NCBI GenBank assembly: GCA_947647645.1
Contig: CANSLE010000055.1
Location: forward strand, 1-10,905
Direction of reading: 5' to 3'
DNA from: an uncultured Microbacterium sp.
GTDB lineage: Bacteria; Actinomycetota; Actinomycetes; Actinomycetales; Microbacteriaceae
DNA: 10,905 nt
Shown: in pieces, positions 6,612 to 10,905 of the stretch
How the letters are laid out: each line of letters opens with the position of its first letter
Position numbering within the stretch: position 1 is the stretch's first letter
Made by a program: the position numbers and the translations under genes
Notes under the pieces: generated by a model
The model's database searches: none
Told to the model about the DNA's origin: nothing
The model's input: the letters and a program-made list of their open reading frames with translations, nothing else

Positions 6612-8504
6612 ATGGCCATTGCCGACCTGTTCACCCGCCCCGCCGCCGTTCCCGCGGACGGAGGCGGCGCTTCCTCGGGGGCGGCCGCCTTCGGTCGTCG
6701 CCCCGTTCTCGCCGGAGCCGGCCTGGAAGACCTCTTCGCCTGGGTCGACCAGGTCGCCGCTCTCACGCAGCCCGACCGCATCCACTGGGTGGACGGCTCA
6801 CGCGCCGAGAACGAGGCGCTGCTGCGCCAGCAGGTGGATGAGGGCAAGCTCATCAAGCTCAACCCCGAGTGGCGCCCCGGTTCGTACCTGGCCCGTTCGC
6901 ACCCGAGCGATGTGGCCCGCACCGAGGCACGCACGTTCATCGCGTCGGCGCGCGAGGAGGATGCCGGTCCCACCAACAACTGGGTCGCGCCCGACGAGAT
7001 CCGCGCGACGATCACGCCGCTGTTCGAGGGGGCGATGCGCGGGCGCACCATGTACGTCGTGCCGTTCTCGATGGGAGCCGTCGGCGGACCGCTGTCGCAC
7101 ATCGGTGTGCAGATCACCGACAGCGCATACGCGGTCACCTCGATCGGGATCATGACGCGTGTCGGCACCGCGGTGGTCGAGCAGATCGCCGCCGGCACGC
7201 CGTGGGTGAAGACGGTCCACTCGGTCGGCGCGCCCCTCGCGCCGGGGGCGCCGGATGCCGCGTGGCCCTGCAACGACGAGAAGTACATCGTCCACTTCCC
7301 CGACACCCTCGAGGTGTGGTCCTTCGGCTCCGGCTACGGCGGCAACGCGATCCTCGCGAAGAAGTGCTTCGCCCTGCGCATCGCCTCGGTCATCGGTCGC
7401 GATGAGGGGTGGCTCGCCGAGCACATGCTCCTCATCCGGGTCATCAGTCCGGAGGGGCGCCGTTTCCACCTGGCGGCGGCCTTCCCGTCGGCGTGCGGCA
7501 AGACGAACCTCGCGATGCTCCGCCCGACGATCCCGGGCTGGCGCGTCGAGACCCTCGGCGACGACATCGCCTGGCTGCGGCCCGGGGAGGACGGACGCCT
7601 GTGGGCCATCAACCCCGAGGCCGGGTTCTTCGGCGTCGCTCCGGGCACGGGAGAGTCCACCAACGTGGCCGCCGTCGAGACGCTGTGGGGCAACACCATC
7701 TTCACGAACGTCGCGCTGCGCCCCGACGGAGATGTGTGGTGGGAGGGGCTCACCGACGACGTGCCCGCCGAGCTCACCGACTGGGAGGGAAAGGCCTGGA
7801 CACCCGCGTCGGGCCGTCCCGCCGCGCACCCGAACTCCCGCTTCACGGTGAGCGCGGGGCAGTGCCCGCAGATCGCCCCCGACTGGGAGACGCCCGCGGG
7901 TGTGCCGCTCGACGGCATCCTGTTCGGCGGACGCCGGGCGACCAACGTGCCGCTCGTCGTCGAGGCGACCGACTGGACCCACGGTGTCTTCCTGGGCTCG
8001 AACATCTCCTCGGAGCGGACCGCGGCCGCCGAGGGCACGGTCGGGGAGCTGCGCCGCGACCCGTTCGCGATGCTGCCGTTCTGCGGGTACAACATGGCCG
8101 ACTATTTCGGGCACTGGCTCAAGGTCGGTCAGCAGCTCCGGTTCGACCGCGCGCCGCGCATCTTCCAGGTCAACTGGTTCCGCAAGGGGGATGATGGCCG
8201 CTTCCTGTGGCCGGGCTTCGGTGACAACGCGCGCGTCATCGACTGGATCATCCGCCGCATCGAAGGCCGCGTCCCGGCCGTGGACAGCCCGATCGGCCGC
8301 CTTCCGCGGACGGACGACCTCAACCTCGAGGGCATCGACGTGCCGCAGGCCGATCTGGAGGCGCTGTTCCAGATCGACCGCGACCTCTGGCTGCAGGAGA
8401 CCGATCTCACCGAGGACTTCTACCGCACCTTCGACGGACGGGTGCCGGCCGCGCTGTACGCCGAGCTGGCGGCGCTGAGGTACCGCCTGCGGGCCACCGC
8501 CTGA
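6612..8504 (+). CDS. pckG: Phosphoenolpyruvate carboxykinase (GTP)
   Basis: A 630-residue GTP-dependent PEP carboxykinase, converting oxaloacetate plus GTP to PEP, GDP and CO2. It is the first committed step of gluconeogenesis from TCA intermediates, in the cytoplasm. The GTP-type signature FPSACGKTN is at 291-299, with the P-loop lysine K297 and the reactive-loop cysteine C295. Metal ligands fit K250/K251 (AKKC), H271 (AEHML) and D317 (GDD). The substrate-binding R-loop is around HPSDVARTEAR (residues 97-107). The length is slightly above the usual 600-610 because of an Ala/Gly-rich N-terminal extension of about 25 residues. An ideal AAGGAG ribosome site at 6601-6606, five bases before ATG, fixes the start. 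The divergent RamB-like gene is a likely regulator. Confidence 0.97.
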   Translation: MAIADLFTRPAAVPADGGGASSGAAAFGRRPVLAGAGLEDLFAWVDQVAALTQPDRIHWVDGSRAENEALLRQQVDEGKLIKLNPEWRPGSYLARSHPSDVARTEARTFIASAREEDAGPTNNWVAPDEIRATITPLFEGAMRGRTMYVVPFSMGAVGGPLSHIGVQITDSAYAVTSIGIMTRVGTAVVEQIAAGTPWVKTVHSVGAPLAPGAPDAAWPCNDEKYIVHFPDTLEVWSFGSGYGGNAILAKKCFALRIASVIGRDEGWLAEHMLLIRVISPEGRRFHLAAAFPSACGKTNLAMLRPTIPGWRVETLGDDIAWLRPGEDGRLWAINPEAGFFGVAPGTGESTNVAAVETLWGNTIFTNVALRPDGDVWWEGLTDDVPAELTDWEGKAWTPASGRPAAHPNSRFTVSAGQCPQIAPDWETPAGVPLDGILFGGRRATNVPLVVEATDWTHGVFLGSNISSERTAAAEGTVGELRRDPFAMLPFCGYNMADYFGHWLKVGQQLRFDRAPRIFQVNWFRKGDDGRFLWPGFGDNARVIDWIIRRIEGRVPAVDSPIGRLPRTDDLNLEGIDVPQADLEALFQIDRDLWLQETDLTEDFYRTFDGRVPAALYAELAALRYRLRATA

Positions 8505-8511
8505 GGGTGTT

Positions 8512-8538
8512 CCTTCCTCTGCTCCGCGCTGAGGAGGG
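8512..8538 (+). terminator. Hairpin after pckG, possible terminator
   Basis: CCTTCCTC (8512-8519) pairs with GAGGAGGG (8531-8538) over eight base pairs, including one G-U, with an 11-base loop that can form two more pairs. It begins 7 bases after the pckG stop and lies just before the stop of the converging Asp23-like gene, so it could serve both. There is no T-run on either side. Confidence 0.35.
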
Positions 8539-8539
8539 C

Positions 8540-8878
8540 TCAGTCCGCGGAGGTGATGCGGCTGACGCGGACGGTCACGTGCGCGTCGGGATCGCCGAGC
8601 GCCTGGCGCACCCGCGTGGCCACCTCTCGCGCCACCTCCGGCACGCGTCCGCACGTCACTCCGATGCTCACCGTCGCCTCGACGTGACCGCCGCGGCGTG
8701 AGACGGAGCTGTACGGGCCGTCTCCGGCGCCGACCGCCGTGCGCCACAGGCGCGTCGGCAGGGGAGCGGCGTAGTACAGCTCGGCGACGCCGGACACGGC
8801 GCGGGCGGCGGCATCCACCGATGCGGCGTCATCGGCCGGCGCGCCGTCGCCGGGCACCAGGGTCGTCGTGTCGCTCAT
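8540..8878 (-). CDS. Asp23/Gls24-like small protein
   Basis: A 112-residue protein and third gene of the sigma factor operon. The ATG (8878-8876) overlaps the upstream stop as ATGA. After an acidic, Ala-rich N-terminus of about 20 residues it shows an Asp23/Gls24-like pattern: A-ARAVSGVAELYYA, a beta segment GGHVEATVSIGV, the helix VPEVAREVATRVRQAL and a closing strand AHVTVRVSRI. No signal peptide or membrane segment is visible. Asp23 proteins are envelope-stress-associated and attach to the membrane through partner proteins. Similarity is judged by eye from the alternating strand-helix pattern, so the family call is moderately sure. Its job is probably linked to the two upstream genes and the divergent Asp23 operon. 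Confidence 0.78.
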   Translation of the reverse strand: MSDTTTLVPGDGAPADDAASVDAAARAVSGVAELYYAAPLPTRLWRTAVGAGDGPYSSVSRRGGHVEATVSIGVTCGRVPEVAREVATRVRQALGDPDAHVTVRVSRITSAD

Positions 8879-9447
8879 CGCTCGTCCTCCCGCAGCCGCA
8901 GGGAGTCGACGACCACGTCGATCTCCCCGATCGTCCATCCGCCGTCCTGCTCGAGCGCCGAACGCACGCGCGTCCGCACCCGCTCCGCCACGTCCGGCAG
9001 ACCGGTGCCCGGGGGGATCGCCTCATCCAGCACGCTGATCGTCAGGCGCACGTCCATCCGCTGCGCGTCCGCCGTCGTCAGCTGTACCCGCTCCACGAGA
9101 ACGCCGTCCACGCCGTCGCCGGCGTCGCGCACGAGTCCGCGCACGGCGCCCTCCGTGACGACGATCCGCACGGGGTCGTCGTCGAGGAGTGGCAGGTCAC
9201 GGCCCGCGCGCGACTCCCGGGCCACCTCCCCGAGGATCTGCTGGAACCACGACTCCGCCACATCGGTGCGGGCGTCGTGCTCGACGAGCTCCCGCGACAG
9301 GGCGCCCAGGCGGTCCATCGAGTCGAGCACGGCGCGGCACTGCGCGTCGCCCTCGATGGCAGCGATCGCCGGCGTGCGTCCGCGGTCGTGATAGGCGGCG
9401 AGCTCCTCGAGGGTGTGTCCCGAGTCGCCGATCTCCTCACGCGTCAT
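8875..9447 (-). CDS. Asp23-like protein with anti-sigma-like N-terminal domain
   Basis: A 190-residue protein whose ATG (9447-9445) has a strong ribosome site, GGAGGT, that overlaps the end of the ECF sigma gene; only five bases separate the genes. The N-terminal half (about 10-60) reads LEELAAYHDRGRTP, then DAQCRAVLDSMDRL. This follows the layout of zinc anti-sigma domains (LxxYlDGEL, then HxxxCxxC), but only one cysteine (C37) remains and the zinc set is lost. Residues about 92-185 have an Asp23/Gls24-like pattern (VTEGAVRGLVRDAGDGVDGV, strand-rich middle, LPDVAERVRTRVRSAL, EIDVVVDSL). There is no membrane segment. Its position immediately after a sigma factor is typical of anti-sigma genes, so it may bind the sigma factor; this is inference. 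Its stop overlaps the next Asp23-like gene. Confidence 0.8.
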   Translation of the reverse strand: MTREEIGDSGHTLEELAAYHDRGRTPAIAAIEGDAQCRAVLDSMDRLGALSRELVEHDARTDVAESWFQQILGEVARESRAGRDLPLLDDDPVRIVVTEGAVRGLVRDAGDGVDGVLVERVQLTTADAQRMDVRLTISVLDEAIPPGTGLPDVAERVRTRVRSALEQDGGWTIGEIDVVVDSLRLREDER

Positions 9448-9452
9448 GTCGT

Positions 9453-9998
9453 TCACCTCCACTCCTGCATGCGGTCGTAGATGGTCGCGCGTGCACGGGC
9501 GAGTCTGCCCCGCACAGCCGTGAGGGAGACGCCCAACTCGCGGGCGATCTCGTCGTAGCCGTAGCCGCTGACTTCGCGCAGCAGCCAGACCGTGCGCTGG
9601 TCGACAGGCAGCTCGTCGAGCACCCGGCGCAGCATGTCCAACTGAGAGGATGCCACGGCGAACTCGTCCGGCGTCGGCTGCGGTGCCTCCGGCTCGGCGT
9701 CCTCGATCGGGGTCGCGGGCTTCGCGGCGCGCAGACGGTCGGTCGCTTTGCGCGCGACGATCGTGGAGATCCACGAGCGCACGCGCGCCGGGTCGCGCAG
9801 CTCGGGAAGTCGGCGCCAGGCGACGATGAGTGCCTCCTGGACGCAGTCGTCCGCGTCGGCACGCGAGCCCAGCAGACGGGTGGCGAAGCCGATGAGATAG
9901 CCGCTGTGGCGGCGGACGAGAACCGCGAACGCGCGCTCATCGCCGTCGGCGGCGCGCGCGGCGAGGACGCCGTCGTCGACGTGCGTCAGCGCGTCCAT
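9453..9998 (-). CDS. ECF-type RNA polymerase sigma factor
   Basis: A 181-residue sigma-70 family extracytoplasmic-function sigma factor. Region 2 (about residues 22-90) contains FAVLVRRHSGYLIGFATRLL and the RNA-polymerase-binding DADDCVQEALIVAWRRL. Region 4 (about 125-178) contains LPVDQRTVWLLREVSGYGYDEIARELGVSLTAVRGRLARARA, the helix-turn-helix that reads the -35 element (given here in overlapping pieces: LPVDQRTVWLLREVSG, YGYDEIARELGVS, LTAVRGRLARARA). The ATG at 9998 is preferred over longer in-frame starts because GGGAGG lies just upstream and the extension is Arg/Gly-rich noise. The 32-residue linker is acidic and Pro-rich. It leads an operon with two Asp23-like genes and is divergent from a third, which are its likely targets. 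Confidence 0.93.
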   Translation of the reverse strand: MDALTHVDDGVLAARAADGDERAFAVLVRRHSGYLIGFATRLLGSRADADDCVQEALIVAWRRLPELRDPARVRSWISTIVARKATDRLRAAKPATPIEDAEPEAPQPTPDEFAVASSQLDMLRRVLDELPVDQRTVWLLREVSGYGYDEIARELGVSLTAVRGRLARARATIYDRMQEWR

Positions 9999-10248
9999 GC
10001 CGCCCCTCCCTCGTGCCCGGTCGTGCCCTGCCCCCGCGGACATCCCCACCGTCGCACGTCCCGCCCCTCGCGCCAAGGGGTTGCGGTGCCGCCCCACGGC
10101 GTCTAGGGCACGACGCGTGCGCACGCCGGGACCCCTACGTCGAGGTGCGCACTCAGGTAACTGTCAGGAAAACGACCGTGACGAATGCGCGACCGGGGCC
10201 GTCTCATCTGTGAACGCCCTCAACCGAGGGTCGGAAAGGACAGACATC
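9999..10248. promoter_or_regulatory. Divergent promoter region between the sigma and Asp23 operons
   Basis: This 250-base gap holds the start signals for both operons but no gene. On the plus strand two weak candidates are seen. GGTAAC (10156-10161) and CGTGAC (10177-10182), 15 bases apart, resemble an ECF-type promoter. TTGCGG (10081-10086) with TAGGGC (10104-10109), 17 bases apart, is a poor housekeeping-type match. A small hairpin (CCCTC, AACC loop, GAGGG; 10217-10230) sits just before the Asp23 ribosome site GGAAAGGA (10233-10240). No confident promoter was found for the sigma gene. Confidence 0.35.
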
Positions 10249-10662
10249 ATGACCAGCAGCACCATCCCGTCCCCCGCCCCCATCGCCGGCGGCGGCAAGA
10301 CCGTCATCGTCGACCCGGTGATCGCGAAGATCGCCGGCATCGCCGCGTCGTCGGTCCCCGGCGTCCACGCGCTCGGCGGCGGCGCGGCCCGCGTCATCGG
10401 CAGCATCCGCGAGGCCGTCGGCGCCAAGGATCTCGGGCAGGGCGTGAACGTCGAGGTCGGCGAGACCCAGGTCGCCGCAGACATCACGATCGTCGCCGAG
10501 TACCCCGAGCAGCTGCAGCGCGTCGCCTCCGACGTCCGCGCGGCCGTCGCCGACGCCATCACCGAGCTCGCCGGCATGGAGGTCACCGAGGTCAACGTGA
10601 CGGTCGTCGACGTGCACATCCCGGGCGACGACGAGGCTCCGACTCCGGAGCGCGTCCAGTGA
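10249..10662 (+). CDS. Asp23/Gls24 family envelope stress response protein
   Basis: A 137-residue protein with the classical Asp23 pattern: GKTVIVDPVIAKIAGIAASSVPGVHALGG (quoted as GKTVIVDPVIAKIAG and IAASSVPGVHALGG), then GVNVEVGETQVAADITIVAEY, helix LQRVASDVRAAVADAITELAG and closing strand VTEVNVTVVDVHIP. It is cytoplasmic with no signal or membrane segment; the termini are Pro-rich and disordered. The ATG start has GGAAAGGA eight bases upstream. Gls24/Asp23 proteins associate with the membrane via a partner and are linked to cell envelope homeostasis. Its stop overlaps the GTG of the DUF2273-like gene, so both should be made together. This is the clearest Asp23 member of the window and the likely core of the plus-strand operon. 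Confidence 0.92.
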   Translation: MTSSTIPSPAPIAGGGKTVIVDPVIAKIAGIAASSVPGVHALGGGAARVIGSIREAVGAKDLGQGVNVEVGETQVAADITIVAEYPEQLQRVASDVRAAVADAITELAGMEVTEVNVTVVDVHIPGDDEAPTPERVQ

Positions 10663-10856
10663 CCGGCGCGAGCCCCACGGTGTGGGGCGCCGTCGCGGGT
10701 GCCGTGCTCGCCCTCACCGCCCTGGCGTTCGGATTCTGGGGCATGGTGCTCGTGGCGGCGCTCGGCGCCATCGGCGGTCTGGTCGGCGCCGCGGTCTCGG
10801 GGCGCATCAACCTGCGCGCGGCCGTCGACGCGGCCCGCGGCCGGCGGGTGGGCTGA
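10659..10856 (+). CDS. Small DUF2273-like membrane protein
   Basis: A 65-residue protein starting at GTG (10659-10661), which overlaps the Asp23 stop as GTGA. Two hydrophobic stretches, about residues 8-24 (VWGAVAGAVLALTALAF) and 28-46 (MVLVAALGAIGGLVGAAVS), form a helical hairpin, followed by a basic tail (RINLRAAVDAARGRR). This is the layout of DUF2273 proteins that accompany Asp23 genes in Gram-positive bacteria and are thought to help anchor them at the membrane. The role is inferred from size, topology and neighbour. Confidence 0.85.
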   Translation: MTGASPTVWGAVAGAVLALTALAFGFWGMVLVAALGAIGGLVGAAVSGRINLRAAVDAARGRRVG

Positions 10857-10858
10857 TC

Positions 10859-10905
10859 ATGGATGCCGCACGGATCCCCGGCCGGGTCGCCATCTCCGCA
10901 CGGGC
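10859..10905 (+). CDS. Start of a further gene in the Asp23 operon (partial)
   Basis: An ATG two bases after the DUF2273-like stop opens a frame reading MDAARIPGRVAISAR before the window ends. The spacing implies it belongs to the same operon. The peptide RVAISAR resembles the opening strand of Asp23-like proteins, so another family member is possible, but 15 residues do not allow a firm call. There is no clear separate ribosome site; coupled translation is likely. Confidence 0.55.
   Translation, partial: MDAARIPGRVAISAR

Noticed and set aside
5060..6841. 593-codon open frame on the plus strand
   Set aside because: It is opposite the RamB-like gene; the translation is rich in Arg, Gly and His with no domain, as expected for a shadow in GC-rich DNA.
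8529..8543. CTGAG-GAGGG-CTCAG inverted repeat
   Set aside because: The stem is only five to six pairs, with no T-run and overlap with a stop codon; the neighbouring 8512-8538 hairpin is the better terminator candidate.
6798..8747. 649-codon open frame on the minus strand
   Set aside because: It is antisense to pckG and lacks any family motif; pckG is unmistakable.
1..10905. Mobile element, phage, CRISPR, tRNA or rRNA content
   Set aside because: No transposase or integrase motif, no long terminal repeats, no spaced repeat array and no tRNA-like cloverleaf were seen; all genes are core-type.

Overview
The window is very GC-rich (roughly 70%) with GC-ending codons, ATGA/GTGA stop-start overlaps between operon genes and a DtxR/IdeR-type iron box. 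Together with a RamB-like regulator, a GTP-dependent PEP carboxykinase and a sigma factor/Asp23 locus, this points to a high-GC actinobacterium, most likely Microbacteriaceae (Microbacterium-like). It is dense chromosomal sequence: no RNA gene, insertion sequence, CRISPR array or phage gene was found, and no gene-free stretch exceeds 250 bases.

Layout. (1) 1-2305, minus: an efeUOB ferrous iron uptake operon, read efeU, efeO, efeB, with efeB cut by the window edge. A 19-base iron box lies upstream of efeU, next to a strong hairpin. (2) 2464-3116, minus: a membrane-anchored M15/VanY-type D,D-carboxypeptidase whose signal/anchor segment and catalytic domain lie in different frames, with the break at a run of five Cs. 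A strong hairpin follows its stop. (3) 3204-5002, plus: an OmpR-family response regulator and a histidine kinase, overlapping by 4 bases. The pair is divergent from the peptidase. (4) 5048-6490, minus: a RamB/ScfR-type regulator (XRE helix-turn-helix plus degenerate ImmA/IrrE domain). It ends in a short tandem repeat and is divergent from (5) 6612-8504, plus: pckG. (6) 8540-9998, minus: an ECF sigma factor followed by two Asp23-like proteins. The first carries an N-terminal half that looks like a degenerate anti-sigma zinc domain. (7) 10249-10905, plus: a divergent Asp23 gene, a small two-helix DUF2273-like membrane protein and the start of another gene.

How they fit together. The efe operon should be repressed by an iron-loaded IdeR/DtxR regulator. 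EfeO and EfeB deliver iron at the outer face of the membrane and EfeU carries it across. The two-component system probably senses an envelope signal and may control the divergent peptidase. The RamB-like protein sits where a regulator of carbon metabolism would control both itself and gluconeogenesis through PEPCK. The sigma/Asp23 locus looks like an envelope-stress module, in which the first Asp23-like protein is a candidate partner or inhibitor of the sigma factor encoded 5 bases upstream. That role is inferred from position and sequence pattern only.

The most notable points are the sigma/Asp23 module, the frameshifted peptidase, the operator-like palindrome over the regulator's apparently leaderless start, and the iron box combined with a 5' hairpin.
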